A stretch of DNA of 13,331 nt, from contig JAZOBC010000069.1 in assembly GCA_045595795.1 (NCBI GenBank), forward strand, positions 1-13,331. Reading direction: 5' to 3'. Below are positions 6,944-13,331 of this stretch, piece by piece. The notes under the pieces are model-generated. The model was not told where the DNA came from, made no database searches, and was given only the letters and a program-made list of their open reading frames with translations. This stretch comes from UMGS755 sp045595795 (GTDB taxonomy: Bacteria > Bacillota > Clostridia > UBA1381 > UBA9506). Every line of letters starts with the position of its first letter. Position 1 is the stretch's first letter. The position numbers and the translations under genes are program-made.

Positions 6944-7822
6944 ATGAAAAAAAGACGTGGTGTGATTGTTCTTTTACTGCTGATCTGGATTGTGTCTGAC
7001 CTCATCTTGACGCATATTGACCCCTTAAAATACACCCCATACATTGCCAAAAACGATTTTGAAATTACCATGCTGGCGCACCCTGAAAAAAAGCTTGATA
7101 AGGTGCTTTACGGCAGTTCTGCCGTGGTTTCTGCTTACCGTGAGGATTTGAGCCGAAGCGGCTATGTTAACTTTGGCATTGATTACGGCACGGTGTCGGA
7201 TATTTACCAGATGCTTGCCAAGGGCAAAATTAAAATCTCAGGCGATTTGGTCATTGCCTTAAATGACATCTCGTTTTTAGATACCCTACCCACAAACCCG
7301 ACCTATCCCTGGCACAAAAAGTGGTATCAACATTATTTATATTTTCAGCGTGATAAAATCTATCCCTTGTTTGATACGGCAATCAATAACATTTTAAGCG
7401 GTCAACCACCCATTGGCAATCCGCTTTACGGCAACTCTCGCAAGGCCATCTATTCGGGCACGCAGTCTCCCGAAGAGCTTGCCGAAACCGTTCAAAGCAA
7501 AAATGACCGTTTTGGAAGCAGCACGGTTGAGCGCGACTGCCAAAAGAATTTTAAAGACTTAGAAAAGCTCATCAGGTATTGCAAAAAGCATAACATTCGC
7601 CTCCGCGCGGTGCTTCTGCCTTGGAACCCTTCCGTTCCCATGTATGAATTTGGCCAGTCTGTCAACGCTGCTGCCATCAAAGCATTTGAGCAAAACGGCA
7701 TTGGATATTACGACATGACAAACGCCTTAAACCCTGAGCATTTTCACGATATCGGTCATGTGAACTATGAAGTAGGATCTCCCTATTTCACCCAGTTAAT
7801 TGATGAATTTCTCTGCAGATAA
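6944..7822 (+). CDS. Membrane-anchored SGNH/DltD-like acyl-transfer protein
   Basis: A 292-residue protein with a basic start and one hydrophobic anchor (about 7-24). The rest is predicted to lie outside the membrane. YGSSAV (56-61) fits the serine block of SGNH/DltD proteins. FGIDYG (77-82), ALNDIS (105-110) and the late DIGH segment (269-272, D-x-x-H) fit the other blocks, so a Ser-Asp-His site is plausible. It is shorter than typical DltD proteins (about 400 residues). It most likely accepts the acyl group on the outer face and moves it to a glycan. The start ATG follows GGTGAG and sits 3 bases after the MBOAT stop, which indicates coupled expression. The SGNH-like call is fairly firm, while membership in DltD itself is not, since overall similarity cannot be judged by eye. 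Confidence 0.75.
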   Translation: MKKRRGVIVLLLLIWIVSDLILTHIDPLKYTPYIAKNDFEITMLAHPEKKLDKVLYGSSAVVSAYREDLSRSGYVNFGIDYGTVSDIYQMLAKGKIKISGDLVIALNDISFLDTLPTNPTYPWHKKWYQHYLYFQRDKIYPLFDTAINNILSGQPPIGNPLYGNSRKAIYSGTQSPEELAETVQSKNDRFGSSTVERDCQKNFKDLEKLIRYCKKHNIRLRAVLLPWNPSVPMYEFGQSVNAAAIKAFEQNGIGYYDMTNALNPEHFHDIGHVNYEVGSPYFTQLIDEFLCR

Positions 7823-7834
7823 GGATGTGAGCAT

Positions 7835-9319
7835 ATGTCCCATAAAGACTATAGAAATACATTGCTTGATACCGAGAGTTATAGAAAATCTTGTCCGGTG
7901 AGCAAAATGATGCAGGCGGTTATTTTTGCGGTTTCTGCCTTTTTTCTCCTGGTGTTTTCCATGCACATTTTCAAAAGCACGCAGCCTTCCGGTGTGTTTT
8001 ATAGCCTATTGATGCTGGCATTTCAGCTCATTTTAATTCTGCTGACACAAAAATTTGGCGGCACAAAGTTTGACTGCGGCGCAATCTTTTTGATTGCGTT
8101 TCTGTTTCGTTTCATTTGCCTGCTTTCTTGGCCCATCCCACCGATGTCTGACAGCCTCTATGGCTTTGAGGTATCAACTATGTTAGATCAGACACCCATC
8201 GGAAAATGGCATGAGGTTTTTAAATCGCAGGATTATTACTATCTCACCTGGTGCATGCATGTACCCTATATTGTTTACCAAAGTCTCTGCATGAAACTGT
8301 TTGGCGGCACGCTGTTTTCCATTCAGATTGTCAACGTTTTGTTTTCGGCTCTTTCCTGCGTATGGGTGACAAAAATTACAATGGCACTGTTTAAAGATAA
8401 AAAGCTTGCTTGCCTTGCCGGAATTTTACTGGCATTTAACCCCACCTGCCTGCTGACAGCGGCATTTTTGGTGAACCAACACATTTCCACCTGTCTGATG
8501 TTGGCTGCGCTCTATATTTTTATTGCACAGCCTTTTAAAAAAACCTGGGTAAATGCAATCGCCTTTGGCGTGGTGCTGGCTCTTTCTCACCTCATGCGGC
8601 CGGAAATGCAGGTTGTGCTCATGGCGGTTTGTTGTTTTTTGATTTACATGGTATTTTCTGCTATCAAAAATAAAAAAGCAGTTTTAAAAAAACTTGCCCT
8701 TAGTATTTTAGTTTCAGTTGTGAGCTTTTTTGCGGTGGTCATCCTCACGGATGTGCTTTTCTCCAGCATTGGCTGGATTGGTGGCTCTATTCAAAGCGGC
8801 AACTTAGACTATAAGCTTGCTGTGGGGCTGAATCAGGAAACGAATGGCAAATTCTTAGATGCCGATTATCCCTTGGCGGCAGATCGAGAGGCCTCCCGCG
8901 CACTGCTGGAAAGCCGCCTTTCTAACCTGCCCCGAACGCTGATGCTCTTTGCAAAAAAATGGGTGTTCCAGTTCTCGTCTTACAACTATTGGTGGTTGCA
9001 AGCAGAAAAAGGCGGCGCCACACGGCAGATGTTTATCAGCGAAGCCTTTGAGCCCTTGCTGCAAAGCTACATGATGTTCATTTTGTTCGCAGCATTTCTC
9101 ACCGCTATGAAACATCTGTCTAAGCGAAACTACGTTCTTACCTTACTCTATATTATCTTTATTGGATATTTGTGCGCTTTTGCACTCATCGAGGTTCAGC
9201 AGCGATATACCTACATGCTGATTCCCATATATACAATTCTTGCCTCCGTCTCCCTGCAGCAGCTTCCGACATGGATCAAAAAGCGGCTGATGGGAGCAGA
9301 ACCATCGAAAGGGGAATAA
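7835..9319 (+). CDS. GT-C fold membrane glycosyltransferase, family 39-like
   Basis: A 494-residue integral membrane protein with about 10-12 hydrophobic segments. The layout is that of polyprenyl-phosphate-sugar glycosyltransferases (PMT/ArnT type). After the second or third segment an extracytoplasmic loop carries PPMSDSLYGFE (102-112), with Asp106 at the place of the catalytic acid. HLMRPEMQ (252-259) and EVQQRYTYMLIP (453-464) are typical late GT-C segments. It would transfer a sugar from a lipid-phosphate carrier to a glycan, lipid or protein on the outer face. The ATG follows AAGGATGTGAG, which overlaps the previous stop region. Ordinary dlt operons lack such an enzyme, so the acylated target is probably a glycoconjugate completed by this protein. 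The sugar and acceptor cannot be told from sequence. Confidence 0.8.
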   Translation: MSHKDYRNTLLDTESYRKSCPVSKMMQAVIFAVSAFFLLVFSMHIFKSTQPSGVFYSLLMLAFQLILILLTQKFGGTKFDCGAIFLIAFLFRFICLLSWPIPPMSDSLYGFEVSTMLDQTPIGKWHEVFKSQDYYYLTWCMHVPYIVYQSLCMKLFGGTLFSIQIVNVLFSALSCVWVTKITMALFKDKKLACLAGILLAFNPTCLLTAAFLVNQHISTCLMLAALYIFIAQPFKKTWVNAIAFGVVLALSHLMRPEMQVVLMAVCCFLIYMVFSAIKNKKAVLKKLALSILVSVVSFFAVVILTDVLFSSIGWIGGSIQSGNLDYKLAVGLNQETNGKFLDADYPLAADREASRALLESRLSNLPRTLMLFAKKWVFQFSSYNYWWLQAEKGGATRQMFISEAFEPLLQSYMMFILFAAFLTAMKHLSKRNYVLTLLYIIFIGYLCAFALIEVQQRYTYMLIPIYTILASVSLQQLPTWIKKRLMGAEPSKGE

Positions 9320-9324
9320 CAATT

Positions 9325-9435
9325 ATGTCAAACCTTTTGAAAAAAATTCTCACCGCGCTGATGCTGGCCGCCATGGTGGCGCTTATTTTGATTTTTTATA
9401 CCGGCAATGGCGTGTTTGTCTATGAGGGGGTATAA
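9325..9435 (+). CDS. DltX-like single-pass microprotein
   Basis: A 36-residue ORF between the glycosyltransferase and the FG-GAP gene, with AAGGGG 10 bases before its ATG. It has a short basic start (Lys6, Lys7), one hydrophobic helix (about 8-25), then TGNGVFVYEGV to the end. In DltX, a roughly 50-residue partner of DltB and DltD, the C-terminus ends in an F-x-Y-x-x-F motif after a Gly-rich turn. Its tyrosine is reported to carry the D-alanyl group between DltB and DltD. Here F31-V-Y33-E34 matches the first part, but the final Phe is replaced by Val. Its place in an MBOAT/SGNH operon supports the same role. Gaps of 5 and 4 bases to its neighbours suggest real translation. It could be an unrelated membrane peptide. 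Confidence 0.72.
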   Translation: MSNLLKKILTALMLAAMVALILIFYTGNGVFVYEGV

Positions 9436-9439
9436 GGAC

Positions 9440-12391
9440 ATGAGCAGAAACCGCACCGTGAAGCTACATCCTTTTCGCTTGCTTTTAATTCTTTTGCTCG
9501 TCGCTCTCATCATTTTGGGAATCACCTGCACAGATTTTCTCCGCGCAGATGCAAAAGACCCATTACGCGCCGCTGTCCTCTATAGCGGTACGGATACCGC
9601 CCACGAAGACACGCTTCTGTATTTAAAGCAATCCCTAAACGCATCATTGGAGTCTGAGGCTGTTATCTTTGAAGATAACACCGACCTATCGGACTATCAG
9701 ATTTTATACTTAGATAAAAGCTTAGCCGAAACACTGACGGAAGCACAGCTTAAAAATTTGACTGACCATACACAAAACGGTGGCTTTGTGTGGCTTCCCA
9801 ATGAACTTTTGCCCATTTGCCGCGATGCCCTTTTGGGTGGTGCGACCCTGGCCCCTATCGGTTCTTTTCCCGAAACAGTTTCCTATCCCGAGGTTTCAGA
9901 AAACTATGCTGACCTACAAAAGATTGTGAAAGATTTTGAATCCTTCATCCGCTATTATCACGATTTTAACGAGATTGCCGCCAAGGACTTTGGCTATGGT
10001 GTTATCTCCGACGATATCATTTCCTTAGCCAATGTAGCAGATAGCGCCTTATATGGTGTTCTGCCTTTGGGCAAGGGCTCGGTGTTTTTTACCAATCCCA
10101 TGCTCCCCAACGCCTTTGCCATCAGTTCTCTTTCCATGGAGCCAGATAGCGATAGCAAGGCATATTTTTCCAATACAACAGCGGCGGCTAATCAGCTTTT
10201 ATACGGCGAATTTGCAAGCCTTGCTTCCAAGCAGCTTTACGGTTATAGCGTGGAGCGAATCCTGAGTTCCTTTGCTTCCCCCGCCGCCGCATGGCAGTTG
10301 CATTACGAGGAAATTACGGCTTTAGAAAATAACTCATTAGAGATTTTCAGCGAGCTTTGTAAACAAAACAAACAAATTGCATCATATACCCTCATTCGCA
10401 ACACCTATAAATGGTTTGAGCGTGGTGAAACCGTTAGCTATCTGCTTAGTCATGATGGCGCATTTTTAATGGATTTTAACGAAAGCGCCTATTCCTCTGG
10501 TACCCATGTGGTGGCAGATCGTAATAGCTACTTAAAATATAACTCCATTTTAGATGGCGGCAGTTATTTTGTGGATTATCCCGAATATACACAAACCGCC
10601 TATCCCGCGGTAGCTGACATAAATCAAGACGGGGCGGCCGATATCATTGGGGGCAGCTCCGACGGACGATTCTATCTTAGCTTGGGAGAATGCTTTGAAG
10701 ATGGCACCTGGCACGTTTTTGCGCCCCAGATACTAACAGATGCAGGCGGTAATCCTATTGCTGTCAGCGGTCATGCAGCGCCCTGTTTGACAGACCTTGA
10801 CGGAGACGGCGTTCTTGACATTATTTCCGGTGGCACAACCGGCGAAATTGTTTGGTTTGCAGGAAGCGACAGGCTGACCTTTGAGCCAAAAGGCGTGTTA
10901 GCAGAAACCGGCACCGCTCAGTCCATGCCTAAGGTGGGAGATTTAAGTGGTGATGGGATTAATGATTTACTGGTTGGCACTTTAGAAGGCAAGCTTCTGC
11001 TCTATAACGGAAAGCTCCAAAATGGCGTATTGACTTTTTCAAACAGTGCCGAGGTTCTGCAGGATGTTATGGAAAACGGCTTTGCCGCACCGGAAATTTG
11101 CGACTATAACGCTGACGGTCGAAACGATATTCTGCTGGGAACCTTCGACGGCTATGTCGAGATTTATATAAATGAAAGCGGTAGCTTCCGCCACGACGGC
11201 GCTATCTCTTGCTCTGAAAAGAACTACAAAGGCAACAACAACATCAAAATCGGCAATAACTGTGTGCCGGTTTTCTATGATATCAATGCAGACGGAGAAA
11301 ACGATCTGATTTTCGGTTCTTTGGAATATGGCGTTGCCATGCCCATTGATTCACCTTATTTTCCCCTACGCGACAAGGTGCAAGCACAGATAGATTATGC
11401 CAAAGAAAACAATTTGTATGTTGGTATGCATTTTTACACCAATAGCTATGCATCGCCCGAACGCGAAAAAGAAGAAATTGCGCTGCACAAAAAAGCGCTG
11501 GCATCCTATGGAATTGATGCCTCTAAAATCGGCAGCAACCAGCACACCTGGCGCACCAGCACGCTAAGCTCCGGTCAAACTCTGCACAGTCTAAAAGACT
11601 CGGATGTTTTATGGTCAAGCTGCAGCGTTTTGTCGGAAGACTATATTTATCCCGAATCCGGTGCAGAAAACGTGCTGTCCATTCCCTTCTTCTTAGACTG
11701 GGAGAACAAAAAAATGCTGGTAACAAACACCGCAACGCTGCTTTATTCCGGCAACGGCGATGCCGCCATGCAATATGACCTGCCAATTTCTCAATACTAC
11801 CATTGCGATTTTGCCTACAGAAACGAGGCAAATGAGCTGGATATTATTAACCGCCTGCAAGCCTATGTTGACCAAAATCAATATAACTTCGTAAAGGAAG
11901 ACCAGTTATTCCACGCGGTGGCAGCTTCTTATAACAGCCGGGTTACAGCCTTAAAGAAAGGCGATGCCATCACCATCAGTCAACAGGCAACAGACAAAGA
12001 CTTTGGACTTTATGATAAAGACTTTCAAAAATCTACCGGTGTAAAAATTGAGTTTGCAGAAGGCGAAAATGCCGCTGATTACAGCGTTAGCGCCAATGTG
12101 TGGCGCAGAAAAGGCAACAGTATTTATGTGGGACTTGACCAAAAGGTGATATTGAGAAAAAGCACGGAGCACGTAGATGGGTCGCACATTTCAAGATGTA
12201 ACCTGCCGGCTGAAATCACAGTAAAAAAAGACTATACGGAAGTTGCTTTTAAAGAAAATGGACTGATGCAACTGACAGTTACCGGAGAAATCACCACAGA
12301 AGATAATGACTGGACGGTGGAATTTGACGGCAGCGAAACAAGAGCTTATAAATACGGTGACTGTGACAGTTTCCGTTTCAGCTACAAGTAA
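9440..12391 (+). CDS. Large membrane-anchored extracellular FG-GAP/VCBS repeat protein
   Basis: A 983-residue protein with an N-terminal anchor or uncleaved signal (about 12-30). Residues 41-280 look like a Rossmann-type, glutamine-amidotransferase-like fold (AAVLYSG, QILYLD, GGFVWLP). Five calcium-type FG-GAP repeats follow at 393-401, 452-460, 501-509, 555-563 and 614-622, each of the D-x-D/N/S-x-D-G-x-x-D form and 49-59 residues apart. Segments at about 283-345 and 637-835 flank the repeats. They resemble two parts of a barrel, with GMHFYTN (His664) and NQHTW (His702) recalling polysaccharide-deacetylase-like or glycosidase domains, but no catalytic set is certain. A beta-rich tail ends the protein. 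The ATG at 9440 is preferred to in-frame ATGs at 9407 and 9422 because GAGGGGG (9424-9430) lies 9 bases before it. It may bind or trim the surface glycan; its function is unknown. Confidence 0.85.
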   Translation: MSRNRTVKLHPFRLLLILLLVALIILGITCTDFLRADAKDPLRAAVLYSGTDTAHEDTLLYLKQSLNASLESEAVIFEDNTDLSDYQILYLDKSLAETLTEAQLKNLTDHTQNGGFVWLPNELLPICRDALLGGATLAPIGSFPETVSYPEVSENYADLQKIVKDFESFIRYYHDFNEIAAKDFGYGVISDDIISLANVADSALYGVLPLGKGSVFFTNPMLPNAFAISSLSMEPDSDSKAYFSNTTAAANQLLYGEFASLASKQLYGYSVERILSSFASPAAAWQLHYEEITALENNSLEIFSELCKQNKQIASYTLIRNTYKWFERGETVSYLLSHDGAFLMDFNESAYSSGTHVVADRNSYLKYNSILDGGSYFVDYPEYTQTAYPAVADINQDGAADIIGGSSDGRFYLSLGECFEDGTWHVFAPQILTDAGGNPIAVSGHAAPCLTDLDGDGVLDIISGGTTGEIVWFAGSDRLTFEPKGVLAETGTAQSMPKVGDLSGDGINDLLVGTLEGKLLLYNGKLQNGVLTFSNSAEVLQDVMENGFAAPEICDYNADGRNDILLGTFDGYVEIYINESGSFRHDGAISCSEKNYKGNNNIKIGNNCVPVFYDINADGENDLIFGSLEYGVAMPIDSPYFPLRDKVQAQIDYAKENNLYVGMHFYTNSYASPEREKEEIALHKKALASYGIDASKIGSNQHTWRTSTLSSGQTLHSLKDSDVLWSSCSVLSEDYIYPESGAENVLSIPFFLDWENKKMLVTNTATLLYSGNGDAAMQYDLPISQYYHCDFAYRNEANELDIINRLQAYVDQNQYNFVKEDQLFHAVAASYNSRVTALKKGDAITISQQATDKDFGLYDKDFQKSTGVKIEFAEGENAADYSVSANVWRRKGNSIYVGLDQKVILRKSTEHVDGSHISRCNLPAEITVKKDYTEVAFKENGLMQLTVTGEITTEDNDWTVEFDGSETRAYKYGDCDSFRFSYK
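12324..12352 (+). promoter_or_regulatory. candidate internal promoter for rubrerythrin
   Basis: TTGACG (12324-12329) and TATAAA (12347-12352) lie 17 bases apart inside the last codons of the FG-GAP gene, giving a predicted start near 12359. No promoter is visible in the 56 bases between the terminator and the rubrerythrin start. A transcript from here would cross the hairpin at 12399-12441 before reaching that gene. The match could be chance, because it lies in coding sequence. Confidence 0.4.
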
Positions 12392-12398
12392 GCCACAC

Positions 12399-12441
12399 AA
12401 TAAAGAGTGCAATCTGCTTAGGTTGCACCCTTTATTTTTTT
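12399..12441 (+). terminator. intrinsic terminator of the Dlt-like operon
   Basis: Arms 12399-12413 and 12422-12436 pair over 15 positions with one A-C mismatch and one G-U, around an 8-base loop. A run of seven T residues (12435-12441) follows. It begins 8 bases after the FG-GAP stop and 99 bases before the rubrerythrin ATG. Confidence 0.88.
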
Positions 12442-12497
12442 GCATAAAAAAGGAAACAGCGGAACAAACTAACAAAAAAAGTGAAAGGAAGAACGTT

Positions 12498-13031
12498 ATG
12501 AACTTAGCCGGAACTAAAACCGAGCAAAACTTGCGAACCGCTTTTGCAGGAGAATCGCAGGCGCGAAACAAATATACCTACTTTGCCTCCGTCGCCCAAA
12601 AAGAAGGCTATGAACAAATTGCTGCTATTTTTCACGCCACGGCAGATAATGAAAAGGCACACGCAAAAATTTGGTTTAAATTGCTTAGTGGCATTGCAGA
12701 CACCAAAAAAAATTTAGAGGCTGCCGCAGCCGGCGAAAACAGCGAATGGACGGAAATGTATGCCGAATTTGCCAAAACCGCTGAAGATGAAGGGTTTTCC
12801 TCTATTGCCAAACTGTTTTCTCAGGTTGCCGCCATTGAAAAAGAGCATGAAGAGCGGTTTCGTGCCCTCATTGATAATCTAAGCAAAAAAGAGGTCTTTA
12901 AAAAAGAAACGGAGCAGGCCTGGATTTGCCGCAACTGCGGACACATCCACACAGGAAAAGAAGCCCCCGGCGTTTGCCCTGTTTGCGCCCATCCGCAAAG
13001 CTATTTTGAAATTAGAGAGAAGAATTATTGA
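12498..13031 (+). CDS. rbr: Rubrerythrin
   Basis: A cytoplasmic diiron peroxidase of anaerobes that reduces hydrogen peroxide with electrons from NADH via rubredoxin-type partners. The 177-residue length is slightly short but within the family range. The N-terminal ferritin-like domain shows GESQAR (Glu19), NEKAH (Glu52, His55), the W-x-E-M-Y-x-E-F segment (84-91) and EKEHEERF (Glu114, His117), which fit diiron ligands. The C-terminal rubredoxin-like domain has CRNC (144-147) and CPVC (160-163), a complete four-Cys iron site. The ATG at 12498 has GAAAGGA upstream; in-frame sequence before it lies in the terminator and the end of the previous gene and is not protein-like. No PerR-type operator is evident. 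It is probably a separate unit from the Dlt-like operon. Confidence 0.96.
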   Translation: MNLAGTKTEQNLRTAFAGESQARNKYTYFASVAQKEGYEQIAAIFHATADNEKAHAKIWFKLLSGIADTKKNLEAAAAGENSEWTEMYAEFAKTAEDEGFSSIAKLFSQVAAIEKEHEERFRALIDNLSKKEVFKKETEQAWICRNCGHIHTGKEAPGVCPVCAHPQSYFEIREKNY

Positions 13032-13055
13032 TTTTTTCGTAAAAAAATTACTAAA

Positions 13056-13121
13056 AGCCTCCCCTGTCTCGCATACCCTTTAGGGTAAAAGAGAGGGGAA
13101 CCTCGCAAAGCGTGGTGGAGG
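13056..13121. repeat. repeat-like inverted-repeat element after rubrerythrin
   Basis: CCCCT (13061-13065) pairs with AGGGG (13094-13098) around an inner TACCC (13074-13078) / GGGTA (13083-13087) hairpin. This is followed by CCTC (13101-13104) / GAGG (13118-13121) enclosing CGC-AAA-GCG. The style, a CCTCCCCT stem and then a CCTCGC-AAA-GCG-TGG-TGGAGG unit, recalls short non-coding repeats scattered between genes in many gut Firmicutes. Only one copy is visible here, so repeat status is inferred. Confidence 0.4.
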
Positions 13122-13128
13122 AATTTCA

Positions 13129-13322
13129 TGCCCTGCCGGGCAGGCCTACTTTTGAATGCAAAAGCATAGCTCTGCTATTACCACACCACCCAATAAATAT
13201 CCCCCCGTATAACGGGGGGTTTTTCATTTTCGGGCATAGCCCTAATACTACTGGCTGCACACAAGTGTGCTTTTGTATTGGCCTGCCAGCCATGCAACTG
13301 CTACTGACTACCCATAAATGGG
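13129..13322. other. non-coding run of short hairpins to the right edge
   Basis: Besides the terminator at 13201-13224, this stretch holds CCTGC-CGG-GCAGG (13132-13144), ATAGC-TCT-GCTAT (13166-13178), GGGC-ATA-GCCC (13232-13242), GCACAC-AA-GTGTGC (13257-13270) inside a TGGCTG/CAGCCA pair, and CCCAT-AA-ATGGG (about 13311-13322). No ribosome binding site or protein-like ORF is seen on either strand. The density of small, tight-loop palindromes is unlike the other gaps in this window. It may be an intergenic mobile or REP-like repeat. Confidence 0.4.
13201..13224 (+). terminator. GC-rich intrinsic terminator
   Basis: CCCCCCGT (13201-13208) and ACGGGGGG (13212-13219) form a perfect 8-bp stem with a 3-base loop, followed by five T residues. 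It lies about 170 bases after the rubrerythrin stop and may end that transcript, or it may belong to the repeat-rich element around it. Confidence 0.75.
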
Positions 13323-13331
13323 TTATGTAAA

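Noticed and set aside
12306..12497. N-terminal extension of rubrerythrin
   Set aside because: The in-frame extension translates the end of the FG-GAP gene and the terminator hairpin. The ATG at 12498 has its own ribosome binding site and matches the family start.
13112..13330. 72-codon ORF running to the right edge
   Set aside because: It runs through the terminator and several palindromes and reads as low-complexity translated repeat DNA.
13050..13331. CRISPR array or attC-type integron cassette
   Set aside because: There are no equal-length direct repeats with spacers and no integrase nearby; the palindromes differ from one another.

Overview
The window looks like a chromosomal piece of a low-to-medium GC Gram-positive anaerobe, most likely a gut-type Clostridia (Firmicutes). 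The signs are strong AGGAGG/GGAGG ribosome binding sites, near-consensus sigma-A promoters, TTA-rich leucine codons, a rubrerythrin, and a Dlt-like MBOAT/carrier-protein module. No tRNA, rRNA, CRISPR array or insertion sequence was seen.

Layout. The left edge carries only the first 9 codons of a leftward gene (complement of 1-28). Bases 29-441 are non-coding: two strong hairpins, an extended -10 promoter (270-298) and a structured 5' leader for pckG, the GTP-type phosphoenolpyruvate carboxykinase (442-2229). pckG ends at an intrinsic terminator (2245-2280). A consensus promoter (TTGACA, 17 nt, TATAAT; 2305-2333) then drives what looks like one transcription unit of about 10 kb with eight tightly packed same-strand genes, closed by a terminator at 12399-12441. 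Rubrerythrin (12498-13031) follows, then about 300 bases of non-coding, hairpin-rich DNA with repeat-like character and one GC-rich terminator.

The operon is the main interest. It encodes two tandem DltA-like adenylating enzymes, one small acyl/peptidyl carrier protein, a DltB-like MBOAT, a short membrane-anchored SGNH/DltD-like protein, a GT-C (family 39-like) glycosyltransferase, a 36-residue single-pass microprotein whose C-terminal FVYE resembles the tyrosine motif of DltX, and a 983-residue membrane-anchored extracellular protein with five FG-GAP/VCBS calcium-type repeats. By analogy with teichoic acid D-alanylation, the adenylases would load one or two amino (or other small) acids onto the carrier. 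The MBOAT and microprotein would pass the acyl group across the membrane and the SGNH protein would place it on an exported glycan. The glycosyltransferase and the FG-GAP protein point to a surface glycoconjugate other than ordinary lipoteichoic acid. The two adenylases differ at several predicted pocket positions, including the Cys that is linked to D-Ala selection in DltA, so they may activate different substrates. This functional picture is inference; the domain calls are well supported by motifs.
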